Source: Alterluteimonas quercicellularis
GTDB lineage: Bacteria > Pseudomonadota > Gammaproteobacteria > Xanthomonadales > Xanthomonadaceae
Direction of reading: 5' to 3'
DNA length: 55,464 nucleotides
NCBI RefSeq assembly: GCF_021191635.1
Contig: NZ_JAIWPR010000044.1
Coordinates: 1-55,464 of the forward strand
The position numbers and the translations under genes were made by a program. Shown in pieces: positions 16,444-25,345 of this stretch. Under the pieces are notes generated by a model. That model was given only the letters and a program-made list of their open reading frames with translations, was not told the origin of the DNA and did no database searches. Each line of letters starts with the position of its first letter. Within the stretch, counting starts at the first letter, position 1.

Positions 16444-17991
16444 TTAGCGCCGATCCGTCAGCCCGACGCGCATCGCGCCGCCGGCGGCCGCGAGCGGAGG
16501 GCACGAGACCCGGTCCGGCGCCTGCCAGTCCTGCAGCGCGACCTCGCGGGCGACGCGCCAGGCGCGGTCGCGGCGCGTTCCGATCTCTTCCACGCGCGGC
16601 GGCACGTCGCAGTGCGGCCGTACGCCGCGGCCGGCGGGCAACCCGGACCAGTCGAAGCGGAACCGCAGCAGCGGAACGCCCAGCGCCACGCCGCTGTGCG
16701 GCAGGGTCACGCGCCAGACGTAGCCGCTGGTATTGCCTTCGTGGGCGCCGCCGACCTCCTCGCCGACGAACGCGCCGCGTCCGACATGATGGAGCATCGA
16801 CGCCAGCTCGGCGGCGCCGGAGAAGGTGCGCCCGCCGGCCAGGACGACCAGCTTGCCGGAGAACACCGGCGCCGACGGCACCCAGTGGCTCATCAGCCCT
16901 TCGGGCGGGACGTCGAGCCGCGCCAGGCGGCCGTCCGGCGTGCGGCGCTGGAAGTGGATCTCGTCCTCGTCGTAGACCTCCTGCTCGAAGACCTGCCCGG
17001 ACGCGGACGCCACCGAGACCCGTTGCCCCCGGGCCTCGACGGCGCGGTACTTGCGCAGCGGGGCTTCGACCAGGAAGGAGAACAGGATGCTCTCGTTCGG
17101 CTCCGAGCCGCCGCCGTTCTCGCGCAGGTCGAGGATCAGGCGCCCGGCGCGGCCGCGATGCAGTTCTTCGAACAGGCGGCGCATCTCGTCGCGGAAGGTC
17201 GTCCCAGCGTCGCGATACACGCGGTTGGAGAAGGAGGGCACCTCCAGATAGGCGAGTCCCGGCGCCAGCCATTCGAGCGAGGCGCGCCTTCGTTCCCGCT
17301 CGGGCGCGCGCGTGCGCTGGGCCATCGGATGCGGGGCGACGATCCTGGCCACGACCCCGCCGGCGGGCGGCGCGTACTCCAGCGCGAAGGCGGACTCTGC
17401 GCCCCGGCGCCTGTGACGCAGCACGGCATAGCAGCTGCCGGGGCACTCGCGCATCGCCCCGGTCGCGATCCGGCCGTCGTGCTCGACCAGCGCCATCAGT
17501 TCCCGCAGGAGTTCGCCCTCGCGCTCGCCGTCGATCGACAGCAGCCGGCTGCCGGCCGGGACGTCGGCCGCGTCGCCGTGGCCCGCGCTCACGAAGATGC
17601 CTTCCGTGCTCCAGTGCAGGTCGAGCGGGAGCAGCGACGCGGTGCGCCGCTGATGCGCCGCGACCGCGGCGGCGGGGCGGACGGTCAGGTGGCCTTCGCC
17701 GATCCCGTTCATCAGTTCGGCCACCGCGACGTACACCGACATCGGGTCGCGGGCGCGTTCGGCCGTCGCCAGGGCCCGGGCCTTGGCCGAGGCCCAGTCC
17801 CCGGGCGACTGGTGCCAGTGGATGTCGGGAAGTCCCGCCTCGGCGACGCCGATCGCCAGCAGCACGTCCTCGCGCGCCTGTGCCGGGGTCAGGAGGCGAG
17901 GCGGCGCGTCGGCGCCCGCCGCCGGCGCCGCCACGCCCGCGAGCACGCACGCGGCGAGCACCGCCGCCCGGACCGAGCGAGTTGGCGACAT
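16444..17991 (-). CDS. secreted S41-family (tail-specific) peptidase-like protein
   Basis: This 515-residue protein has a signal peptide (about residues 1-26, ending AAPAAGA) and a C-terminal S41 peptidase fold. Recognisable S41 elements are LAYLEVPSFSN, the oxyanion strand LILDLRENGGGSEPN, and LVVLAGGRTFSGAAELASML with the probable catalytic Ser in TFSGA. No clear Lys follows at the usual +4/+5 spacing of CtpA-type Ser-Lys dyads, so it may use the tricorn-type arrangement or be inactive. It is divergently arranged with an XRE-cupin regulator, with 52 bp between starts and an inverted repeat in the gap. Confidence 0.82.
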   Translation of the reverse strand: MSPTRSVRAAVLAACVLAGVAAPAAGADAPPRLLTPAQAREDVLLAIGVAEAGLPDIHWHQSPGDWASAKARALATAERARDPMSVYVAVAELMNGIGEGHLTVRPAAAVAAHQRRTASLLPLDLHWSTEGIFVSAGHGDAADVPAGSRLLSIDGEREGELLRELMALVEHDGRIATGAMRECPGSCYAVLRHRRRGAESAFALEYAPPAGGVVARIVAPHPMAQRTRAPERERRRASLEWLAPGLAYLEVPSFSNRVYRDAGTTFRDEMRRLFEELHRGRAGRLILDLRENGGGSEPNESILFSFLVEAPLRKYRAVEARGQRVSVASASGQVFEQEVYDEDEIHFQRRTPDGRLARLDVPPEGLMSHWVPSAPVFSGKLVVLAGGRTFSGAAELASMLHHVGRGAFVGEEVGGAHEGNTSGYVWRVTLPHSGVALGVPLLRFRFDWSGLPAGRGVRPHCDVPPRVEEIGTRRDRAWRVAREVALQDWQAPDRVSCPPLAAAGGAMRVGLTDRR

Positions 17992-18009
17992 GAGAGGAAC
18001 CCGCTATAA

Positions 18010-18047
18010 GCAAAATATCGCCGACATCCTATGAGGCAGTATTTTGC
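18010..18047. promoter_or_regulatory. candidate operator between peptidase and XRE-cupin regulator
   Basis: GCAAAATA (18010-18017) and TATTTTGC (18040-18047) are perfect 8-bp inverted repeats separated by 22 bp. A second, nested one (AGGCA-GTATTT-TGCCT) surrounds the right arm. The site is AT-rich in a very GC-rich setting. It sits between two divergent start codons and overlaps the proposed TTG start of the regulator, as expected for an autoregulated switch. Confidence 0.6.
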
Positions 18048-18595
18048 CTAGTCAAGTCGCCCCCTCGTTCATGGAGTTCGTGGCGAAGAACGTCCGCGAC
18101 CGGCGGCAGGCCGCCGGCCTGAGCCAGAAGGCGCTGGCCGCGCGTTCGGGCGTGAGCCAGCGGATGATCGGGGCGATCGAGGCCGGCGCCAGCAGCGCCA
18201 GCACCGCGACCCTGGACCGGATCGGGATGGCGCTCGACGCCACGCTGGCCGAACTGGTGACCGACCCGTCCGCGCCGCGGAGCGCGGTCGTCGACCGGCT
18301 GGGCTGGACCGGGGCGCACGGCGGACGCGGCGTCCTGCGCTGGAGCGTGGACTGCGTGCGCGAAGTCGACGCCTGGGCGTGGCATCTGCAGCCGGGCGAT
18401 CGCTACCAGGCGGCCGCCGATCCCCGCGGCTGGCACGTGATGCTGTTCGTGCTGCAGGGGCGGCTGACGCTCGAACTCGGCGACGAGGCGATCGAGATCG
18501 AGGCGGACGCGCACCTGTTCGACAGCGCCAGGACGCACGCCTACGCGAACCGGACCGGGGCGCCGGTGCGCTTCTACCGCTGCACGGTCTGGTAG
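18044..18595 (+). CDS. XRE-family regulator with C-terminal cupin sensor
   Basis: This 183-residue regulator has a helix-turn-helix near residues 18-70 (RRQAAGLSQKALAARSGVSQRMIGAIEAG) and a cupin-2 domain near 105-183 (GWHVMLFVLQGRLTLELGDEAIEIEADAHLFDSARTHAYANRTG). Regulators of this build sense a small ligand through the cupin. A TTG start at 18044 is preferred because a GAGG lies 7 bp upstream; an ATG at 18071 has no Shine-Dalgarno sequence. It probably controls the divergent S41-like peptidase gene and itself through the inverted repeat in the gap. Confidence 0.85.
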   Translation: MPSQVAPSFMEFVAKNVRDRRQAAGLSQKALAARSGVSQRMIGAIEAGASSASTATLDRIGMALDATLAELVTDPSAPRSAVVDRLGWTGAHGGRGVLRWSVDCVREVDAWAWHLQPGDRYQAAADPRGWHVMLFVLQGRLTLELGDEAIEIEADAHLFDSARTHAYANRTGAPVRFYRCTVW

Positions 18596-18614
18596 CGGAT
18601 GCGCTTCGCGGTGA

Positions 18615-18914
18615 TCAGACCAGCGCCCACAGGGCCATGGCGGCGGCCAGCGCGAGGCCGCACAGGGTGACCGCCAGCGCGATGCGCGCGGGCGTCGCCA
18701 GGCCGGTGAAGCTGCGGTCGGGCACTTCGCGGTAGCCGCCGGACAGCAGCCAGCGCAGCGCGGCGGGGCTCAGGAAGGCGTGCTCGCCCAGCCGTGCGCG
18801 CAGCGCCGGGTCGCGCTCGCGCAGGTGCACCAGCGACAGCGGCCAGAAGATCGCGAAGGCGCAGCCGCCGCCGATGGCGACGCCGACGAAGACCAGGGCG
18901 AGGAACAGGGTCAT
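18615..18914 (-). CDS. small membrane protein, hypothetical
   Basis: This 99-residue protein has two predicted transmembrane segments: residues 1-27 (MTLFLALVFVGVAIGGGCAF onward) and about 76-98 (IALAVTLCGLALAAAMALWAL). A basic, soluble loop lies between them. It is convergent with the XRE-cupin gene. I do not recognise a family. The hydrophobic pattern and normal codon use support a real gene. Confidence 0.65.
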   Translation of the reverse strand: MTLFLALVFVGVAIGGGCAFAIFWPLSLVHLRERDPALRARLGEHAFLSPAALRWLLSGGYREVPDRSFTGLATPARIALAVTLCGLALAAAMALWALV

Positions 18915-18919
18915 TGGAA

Positions 18920-19007
18920 GGCCGGGATTCGGGATTGGGGATTGGGGATTCGGGAAGCCGAATGGTGGTGCGGCTCACTTCGTTTTGTCGAATCCCCGAT
19001 CCCGGCC
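18920..19007. repeat. inverted GGGATT-rich intergenic repeat
   Basis: The left arm is GGCCGGGATTCGGGATTGG (18920-18938), followed by two further GGGGATT iterations. The right arm, CGAATCCCCGATCCCGGCC (18989-19007), is a near-perfect inverse. The structure fills the gap between the small membrane protein gene and asnS and may act as a processing or termination hairpin. Confidence 0.6.
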
Positions 19008-19009
19008 CT

Positions 19010-20410
<1,401 letters not shown>

Positions 20411-20523
20411 GCCTTGAATTCCGTGCAGGGGAAACCGATATCGGAACGCAGCAGTCTACCGGAGTCGGCCGTTCCGGCGTCCTCTTCGCCTCCCTTTCCG
20501 CGCACCGGCGCTACAATCCCCGC

Positions 20524-20862
20524 ATGGCCATCCACCTCGCTCCCGCCGCCCTCGAACGCGCCCGCCGCTTCGTCGCCTCGACCCCGGGCGCGCTGGGCAT
20601 CCGCTTTGGCGTGACCCGCACCGGCTGCTCCGGCTGGGGCTACGTGGTCGACCTCGCCCACGAGGAGCGGCCGGGCGACGCGGTCACCGAGCAGGCCGGC
20701 ATCCGCGTCTACGTCGACGCGGTGAGCCAGCCGATGGTCGACGGCACCGAGATCGACTTCGCGCCGAAGGGCCTGAACCACGAGTTCGTGTTCCGCAACC
20801 CGAACGCGGCCGCCGAATGCGGCTGCGGCGAGAGCTTCACCGTCGACGACGCGCACCGCTGA
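20524..20862 (+). CDS. A-type iron-sulfur carrier (IscA-like)
   Basis: This 112-residue protein of the HesB/IscA family carries or inserts Fe-S clusters. The three conserved cysteines are present: one in TRTGCSGWGY and two in the C-terminal AECGCGESF. It stands alone without isc or suf neighbours, which is common for IscA/ErpA-type carriers. Which client enzyme it serves cannot be told from the sequence. The aconitases in this window need Fe-S clusters but are 11 kb or more away. Confidence 0.92.
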   Translation: MAIHLAPAALERARRFVASTPGALGIRFGVTRTGCSGWGYVVDLAHEERPGDAVTEQAGIRVYVDAVSQPMVDGTEIDFAPKGLNHEFVFRNPNAAAECGCGESFTVDDAHR

Positions 20863-20907
20863 CGGCGGCGCGGGATCCGGACGATCGCCGAGCTGCCGGA
20901 CGAACCG

Positions 20908-21228
20908 CTACAGGCCGAAATCGTCCCGTAGGCGATCGATCTGGTGCATCCGCTCGCGCAGGATCGTCACGATGCCGATATCGCCGTTCGAGAGCCGGCG
21001 CCAGTAGACGACGTGCCGTTCATGGCGGAAGAAGTAGCCCTCGATACCGAACTCGGCCGGGATGGGGCGCGACGGGGTCTCGTGGGTTTCGAGCCCGTCG
21101 AATGCCTCGAACAGGCCGACGATGTAGCGCTCGGCTTGCTGCGCCCCCCAGCGATCTCGCGTGTACCGATAGATCTCGTCGAGCCGGTAGGACGCCGAGT
21201 CCTGGACCCGGATGCGTGCCCTGGCCAT
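20908..21228 (-). CDS. parE: ParE/RelE-superfamily toxin
   Basis: This 106-residue protein fits the ParE toxin fold: an N-terminal SASYRLDEIYRYTRDRWGAQQAERYI helical pair, then FEAFDGLETHE and a C-terminal beta-sheet (GYFFRHERHVVYWRRLSNGDIGIVTILRERM). ParE toxins poison DNA gyrase; some relatives are ribosome-dependent RNases. The ATG at 21228 is 4 bp after the antitoxin stop, the normal antitoxin-first order. It is convergent with the IscA-like gene. Confidence 0.88.
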   Translation of the reverse strand: MARARIRVQDSASYRLDEIYRYTRDRWGAQQAERYIVGLFEAFDGLETHETPSRPIPAEFGIEGYFFRHERHVVYWRRLSNGDIGIVTILRERMHQIDRLRDDFGL

Positions 21229-21232
21229 GCCG

Positions 21233-21493
21233 TCAGGTCCGGTTGCGCGCAATCACGTCGGCTGCCGTCAACGGCCGGTACGAGGACTTCGGGGCTGCGT
21301 AGGCATGGGCCAGCTCGGCTTTCAGCCGGGCGAACGCTGCTTCTTCGACGCGCTCCTTGTCGCGACGGATCAGATCGCGGACGTACTCGCTGACGTTTTC
21401 GTAGGCGCCATGTTCGCCGACGTTCGCGGCGACGAAATCGCTGAGGGGGCCGCTGAGGCGAACCGTCATGGTCGTCGTGCTCGTCTTGGACAT
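21233..21493 (-). CDS. parD: ParD/CopG-type antitoxin
   Basis: This 86-residue protein has an N-terminal ribbon-helix-helix (MTVRLSGPLSDFVAANVGEHGAYENVSEYVRDLIRRDKER) typical of ParD antitoxins. The C-terminal tail, which would wrap the toxin, is Lys/Ala-rich. The chosen ATG at 21493 excludes an upstream in-frame extension that would overlap the operator. It forms an operon with the ParE-like toxin. Autoregulation is expected through the perfect inverted repeat just upstream (21516-21542). Confidence 0.88.
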   Translation of the reverse strand: MSKTSTTTMTVRLSGPLSDFVAANVGEHGAYENVSEYVRDLIRRDKERVEEAAFARLKAELAHAYAAPKSSYRPLTAADVIARNRT

Positions 21494-21515
21494 GGCAGCT
21501 CTCCTGTCGCGAGGT

Positions 21516-21542
21516 GTATTCAATATACTCAAGATTGAATAC
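21516..21542. promoter_or_regulatory. ParD operator (inverted repeat)
   Basis: GTATTCAAT (21516-21524) and ATTGAATAC (21534-21542) form a perfect 9-bp inverted repeat with a 9-bp spacer, in an AT-rich island 22 bp upstream of the antitoxin start. The repeat size suits two ribbon-helix-helix dimers and implies autorepression of parDE. Confidence 0.75.
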
Positions 21543-21552
21543 GCCAGGAAGC

Positions 21553-21575
21553 GCGTTCTCCACACGGGAGAACGC
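21553..21575. other. stem-loop between parD promoter and ABC permease gene
   Basis: GCGTTCTCC (21553-21561) and GGAGAACGC (21567-21575) form a perfect 9-bp stem with a 5-base loop and no T-tract. It follows the stop codon of the minus-strand ABC permease gene and may be a processing site or weak terminator. Confidence 0.5.
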
Positions 21576-21600
21576 CATGCGTCCAGATGTCATCGAGCGC

Positions 21601-23019
21601 TCACCCCGCCAGGAACGGATGCGGCCGCCGCGCGGCCGCGTCGAGCAGGGCGCGCAGGCGCCACAGCGAATAGCCGAACAGCGGCAGCCAGGCGGCTCCC
21701 AGCCAGGCGAGCACGGCCAGCGGCGGCGGCGAGACGATGGCGGCGACAGCGCAGGCGAAGGCAAGCAGCAGGCTCGCGGCCAGCAGCGCCATCGGACCGA
21801 AGCGGTAGACGCTGCCGCCGGCCAGCGAGCGCGCGCCGGCCAGCAGCACCGCGATGGCGATGCCGGCCCAGCCGAACAGCGCCGCCACCACCGATACGGC
21901 CGGCAGGCCGGCGGCGATCGCCAGTCCGAGCTGCACCGCCAGCACGATCAGCGAGGCGCGCGCCAGCCAGCCGAGCGTCGCCCGCCTGAGCAGCATCGTC
22001 GCCCCGGCGTCGCCGCCGAGGCCGGGCAGCAGCGCGAGTTCTGCGAACTCGCCCGAGCGCGCGACGCGCAGGACTTCCATGCGCTGAATCACCACGAAGG
22101 CCAGGATCATGTGCATCAGCGCCATGCCGGTCAGCGCGCCGCCCAGCATCGCCGGCGGCAGCCAGGCGAGCGTGGCCAGCATCGCGGCGGCCGCCAGCGC
22201 CTGTAGCAGCCGGCCGAGCCGGCTCATCGGCTGGAACGGCGGGCCGAGCAGCGCGCGCAGCCCCGGCTCGCTGCCGGGCGCGAGCGTCGCCAGCCGGGCG
22301 CTGCCGATGGTGCCGTTCGACCAGTCCGCGACGTCGCCGCCGGTCTCGCGGCTCATCGGGTCGGACTGCGCCAGCACGATGGCCCGCGCGAACCGCGCCA
22401 TGCCCTGCAGCGTGTCGGCGCGCAGGACGCCCCGCCAGCACCAGGCGGCCGCCGCGGCCAGGCCGAGCGCGAGCAGCCGCCAGCGCGTGTCCGGGCCGGC
22501 GTCCGACCACGGCCACTGCAGCCCGGCCAGCCACAGCGCGCCGCTGGCCGCCAGCCAGGCGAGGTAGGCCCAGCCCAGGGTCTGCCAGGAGGCCAGCACG
22601 AACAGGCTGCCGCCGGCCGCGCCCGCCACGACGACCGCCGCGGCGGTGGCCGGGGCGACGCCACCGGCCGCCAGCGCCAGCGCCGGCAGCAGCAGGCTGG
22701 CGCCGCCCGCCGCCAGCAGCGCGCGTGCCACCGCTCGGCCCATGCCGGGCAGGCAGGCCTGGCGTGCGTGGCGCGCGAGCAGGATGCCGCGCACCAGCCA
22801 GCCGCCCCAGAGCACGGCGAGCGCGAACGCCAGCACGATCTCCGCGACCCGCGCGAGGTCCGGGCCGCCCTGCAGGCGCATCGCCAGGCCGAGCGCGCCG
22901 AGCGGGAGAGCGCAGAGCAGCGCGAGCACCGCCCGCCAGGCCACGGTCGCGGTCAGCAGCGCGTCCAGCCACGCCGGCAGCCGGCGCCGCAGCGCTGGGG
23001 TCGTCGTCGCGGCGTTCAT
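21601..23019 (-). CDS. ABC transporter permease, large membrane protein
   Basis: This 472-residue, extremely hydrophobic protein has about ten to twelve predicted membrane segments rich in Ala, Leu and Val. It has no recognisable sequence motif beyond a central soluble loop (about residues 185-235) containing QSDPMSRETGGDVADWSNG. It is the membrane partner of the ATPase encoded immediately upstream: the start overlaps the ATPase stop by 4 bp (ATGA). GntR-ATPase-permease operons of this form resemble the YtrA-type systems linked to cell-envelope stress. The substrate is unknown. Confidence 0.85.
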   Translation of the reverse strand: MNAATTTPALRRRLPAWLDALLTATVAWRAVLALLCALPLGALGLAMRLQGGPDLARVAEIVLAFALAVLWGGWLVRGILLARHARQACLPGMGRAVARALLAAGGASLLLPALALAAGGVAPATAAAVVVAGAAGGSLFVLASWQTLGWAYLAWLAASGALWLAGLQWPWSDAGPDTRWRLLALGLAAAAAWCWRGVLRADTLQGMARFARAIVLAQSDPMSRETGGDVADWSNGTIGSARLATLAPGSEPGLRALLGPPFQPMSRLGRLLQALAAAAMLATLAWLPPAMLGGALTGMALMHMILAFVVIQRMEVLRVARSGEFAELALLPGLGGDAGATMLLRRATLGWLARASLIVLAVQLGLAIAAGLPAVSVVAALFGWAGIAIAVLLAGARSLAGGSVYRFGPMALLAASLLLAFACAVAAIVSPPPLAVLAWLGAAWLPLFGYSLWRLRALLDAAARRPHPFLAG

Positions 23020-23939
23020 CCGGCCACCTCGATGAACAGGTCCTCCAGCGACAGCGGCTCGCCGCGCACGCCCGGCACGTCGACCAGGTCCGGCCACGGC
23101 CGCTCCTCGTCGCGGACCACGGTCAGCAGCAGGCCGCCCCAGGGATCGGGCCGCCGCGACACCTCGCCCGGCACGTCCTCGCGCAGTTGCGCGGCGACCT
23201 CGGCCGGCACCCGCAGGCGCAGGTTGCGCTCCTTCAGGCTGTCCAGCTCGCTGGCCAGCAGCAGCCGGCCTGCGTGCAGGAACGCCACGTGCGAGGCGAC
23301 CCGCTCCAGGTCGGAGACGATGTGGGTGGAGAACAGCACCGTGGTGCCCGATTCCCCCGCGCGCGAGGCGATCTCGCGCAGCAGGTCGCGGCGGCCGACC
23401 GGGTCGAGCGCCGCGGCCGGCTCGTCGAGCACCAGCAGCTGCGGCCGCGGCGCCAGCGCGCGCACGATCGCCACCCGCTGTCGCTCGCCCGGCGACAGCT
23501 TGGCCATCGTGCGGTTGCGCGGGATCTGCCAGCGCGCCAGGGTCTCGTCGACGAAGGCGCGGTCCCAGCGCGGGTAGAAGCGGCCGGTGAAGTCCAGCAG
23601 GTCGCCGACCCGCAGCCAGGCCATGGCGCTGGGCTGCTGCGGCACGTAGCCCAGGCGCGCCTTGACGGCGTCGTCGATGCGCAGCGCCGGGCGGCCCCAG
23701 ATGCGCGCGTGCCCGGCATCGGGCTCGATCAGGCCGAGCATGGCCTGGATCAGCGTGCTCTTGCCGGCGCCGTTGCGGCCGATCAGGCCGAGCACGCTGC
23801 CGGTGTCCAGCGCGAGCGAGACGCCGTCGAGCGCGGCATGGCCGTCGTAGTGCTTGAACAGCCGCTCCGCCGCCAGCGGCACGCCGTCGTGGGCGGCCGC
23901 CGGCGACGGGGCGTGGGCTTCCATCGTGATCGCGTTCAT
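23016..23939 (-). CDS. ABC transporter ATP-binding protein
   Basis: This 307-residue ATPase has the Walker A motif GRNGAGKST, the Q-loop in YVPQQPSAMAWLRV, the signature KLSPGERQRVAIVRAL, the Walker B motif QLLVLDEPAAALDP, and the switch His in VLFSTHIVSD. The signature LSPGE (rather than LSGGQ) and the roughly 85-residue C-terminal extension are typical of exporter ATPases of the CcmA/YtrB type. It is coupled by 4-bp overlaps to the GntR regulator gene upstream and the permease gene downstream. Confidence 0.93.
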   Translation of the reverse strand: MNAITMEAHAPSPAAAHDGVPLAAERLFKHYDGHAALDGVSLALDTGSVLGLIGRNGAGKSTLIQAMLGLIEPDAGHARIWGRPALRIDDAVKARLGYVPQQPSAMAWLRVGDLLDFTGRFYPRWDRAFVDETLARWQIPRNRTMAKLSPGERQRVAIVRALAPRPQLLVLDEPAAALDPVGRRDLLREIASRAGESGTTVLFSTHIVSDLERVASHVAFLHAGRLLLASELDSLKERNLRLRVPAEVAAQLREDVPGEVSRRPDPWGGLLLTVVRDEERPWPDLVDVPGVRGEPLSLEDLFIEVAG

Positions 23940-24328
23940 GGGGAATCCTCCTGTTGGAGTCGTTGCGCCAGCCGGGCGAGCAGTTCGTCGGCCGGCAGTT
24001 CGAGTTCGCGGGCCTGGCGCGCGACCGCGTCGAGCGCGGGGTCGATCAGCGCCCAGCGGCGGGGCGACGGGTCGGCCGCCGCGGCCTCGGCCACGACCAT
24101 GCCCTTGCCGCGCAGGCGGACCAGCACGCCCTCGGCCTCGAGCTGGCTGTAGGCGCGCGAGACCGTCATCGGGTTGATCGCATGGGCGGCGGCGACCTCG
24201 CGCACGGAGGGCAGGGCGTCGCCCGGGCGCAGCTGCCCGCCGGCGGCCAGGCGCCGGATCTGGCCGGTGATCTGCCGGTAGATCGGCTCGGCGGAGGTCG
24301 GCTGGATCGAGAGCAGGTACGCGTCCAT
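23936..24328 (-). CDS. GntR-family regulator, YtrA subfamily
   Basis: This 130-residue regulator has a winged helix-turn-helix ([56 protein letters not shown]) and the short C-terminal dimerisation tail that defines the YtrA subfamily. The ATG at 24328 starts [10 protein letters not shown]. It lies inside the operator palindrome with no Shine-Dalgarno sequence upstream, and a plausible -35/-10 pair puts transcription start at this ATG, so a leaderless mRNA is predicted. It is the first gene of the ABC-exporter operon and probably represses it. Confidence 0.88.
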   Translation of the reverse strand: MDAYLLSIQPTSAEPIYRQITGQIRRLAAGGQLRPGDALPSVREVAAAHAINPMTVSRAYSQLEAEGVLVRLRGKGMVVAEAAAADPSPRRWALIDPALDAVARQARELELPADELLARLAQRLQQEDSP

Positions 24329-24364
24329 GTGTATCAATACAACAATACACATGGGCGATGTCAA
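24326..24364 (-). promoter_or_regulatory. promoter and palindromic operator of the GntR-ABC operon, leaderless
   Basis: CATGTGTAT (24326-24334) and ATACACATG (24345-24353) form a perfect 9-bp inverted repeat with a 10-bp spacer, matching the form of YtrA-subfamily operators. On the minus strand, TTGACA (24364-24359) is followed after 17 bp by TGTATT (24341-24336). The expected transcription start then falls on the ATG at 24328. The operator therefore covers both the promoter core and the start codon. Confidence 0.7.
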
Positions 24365-24568
24365 GTGCCCGGCGATCCGGGCGCGCCGCGCTGGCGCCGA
24401 CGCCGACGTGGAAGAGGGCCAGCCTTGCCGCGCCCGACCGCCTCTGCCAGAATGCCCGGCTCCCTGCGCTACGGCGTCGGGAGCCCTTGCCCCACCGCGC
24501 CGGCCCCGGCCGCCGTCGGGGGGCTATCCGGGCCGCCGGCCGGCGGCCGATAACCGAAAGGACAACCC
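24365..24568. other. intergenic region upstream of rpsF
   Basis: About 200 bp of GC-rich sequence ends in CCGGCCGGCGGCCG hairpin-forming bases just before the rpsF ribosome-binding site (GAAAGGACA). The promoter for the ribosomal protein operon should be here, but no convincing -35/-10 pair is visible. Confidence 0.4.
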
Positions 24569-24994
24569 ATGCGTCACTACGAAATCGTGTTCCTGGTCCA
24601 TCCGGACCAGAGCGAGCAGGTGCCCGCCATGATCGAGCGCTACACCTCGATCGTCGAGGGCGGCAACGGCAAGGTGCACCGTCTCGAGGACTGGGGCCGC
24701 CGCCAGCTGGCCTATCCGATCAACAACCTGGTCAAGGCCCACTACGTCATGTTCAACGTCGAGGCCGACCAGGCGGTGCTCAACGAGCTGGTCGAGACCT
24801 TCCGCTTCAACGACGCGATCCTGCGCCACCTGGTGATCCGCCGCGACGAGGCGATCACCGAGCAGTCGCTGATCATGAAGAACAAGGACGAGAAGCCGGA
24901 GCGCAGCGAGCGTCGCCGCCGCGACGACGAAGGGACCGGCGACGACGCCGGCAAGGCCGACAAGGCCGACGACGACACCGCCGAAGCCGCCTGA
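24569..24994 (+). CDS. rpsF: 30S ribosomal protein S6
   Basis: This 141-residue small-subunit protein binds 16S rRNA together with S18. The start [21 protein letters not shown] and the segments [24 protein letters not shown] and [13 protein letters not shown] are typical of S6. The C-terminal tail (from about residue 105) is a highly charged Lys/Glu/Asp run, as in other gammaproteobacteria, where RimK adds glutamates. It is first in the rpsF-rpsR-rplI cluster. The priB gene found between rpsF and rpsR in enterobacteria is absent, with only 11 bp separating them. Confidence 0.98.
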   Translation: MRHYEIVFLVHPDQSEQVPAMIERYTSIVEGGNGKVHRLEDWGRRQLAYPINNLVKAHYVMFNVEADQAVLNELVETFRFNDAILRHLVIRRDEAITEQSLIMKNKDEKPERSERRRRDDEGTGDDAGKADKADDDTAEAA

Positions 24995-25005
24995 GGAGAC
25001 CGTCC

Positions 25006-25236
25006 ATGTCCAAGTTCTTCCGTCGCCGCAAGTACTGCAAGTTCACCGCCGAGGGCGTGAAGGAGATCGACTACAAGGATCTCAACACCCTGCGCCAGAA
25101 CGTCACCGAGAACGGCAAGATCGTGCCCAGCCGCATCACCGGGACCAAGTCGCGCTACCAGCGCCAGCTGGCCACCGCGGTGAAGCGTGCGCGTTTCCTG
25201 GCGCTGATCCCGTACACCGACAACCACAACGTGTGA
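25006..25236 (+). CDS. rpsR: 30S ribosomal protein S18
   Basis: This 76-residue protein forms a heterodimer with S6 on the 30S platform. It contains the conserved [14 protein letters not shown] start, [24 protein letters not shown] and the RNA-binding [19 protein letters not shown] segment. A GAGGAG ribosome-binding site precedes its start, and it is 11 bp after rpsF. Confidence 0.98.
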   Translation: MSKFFRRRKYCKFTAEGVKEIDYKDLNTLRQNVTENGKIVPSRITGTKSRYQRQLATAVKRARFLALIPYTDNHNV

Positions 25237-25242
25237 TCCCGC

Positions 25243-25270
25243 GCCCGGTGCGCGCGAGCGCGCGCCGGGC
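25243..25270 (+). other. strong stem-loop in rpsR-rplI gap
   Basis: GCCCGGTGCGCGC (25243-25255) pairs with GCGCGCGCCGGGC (25258-25270) over its full length with one G-U wobble. No T-tract follows. It could be an attenuator, an mRNA processing site or a stability hairpin between rpsR and rplI. Confidence 0.55.
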
Positions 25271-25345
25271 GTCGGACGCGAGTCCTATTCGGACAGCCAC
25301 CGTTGCGGCGCCGCCGGCGCCGCTAACGAATACGGAGAGATTCCC

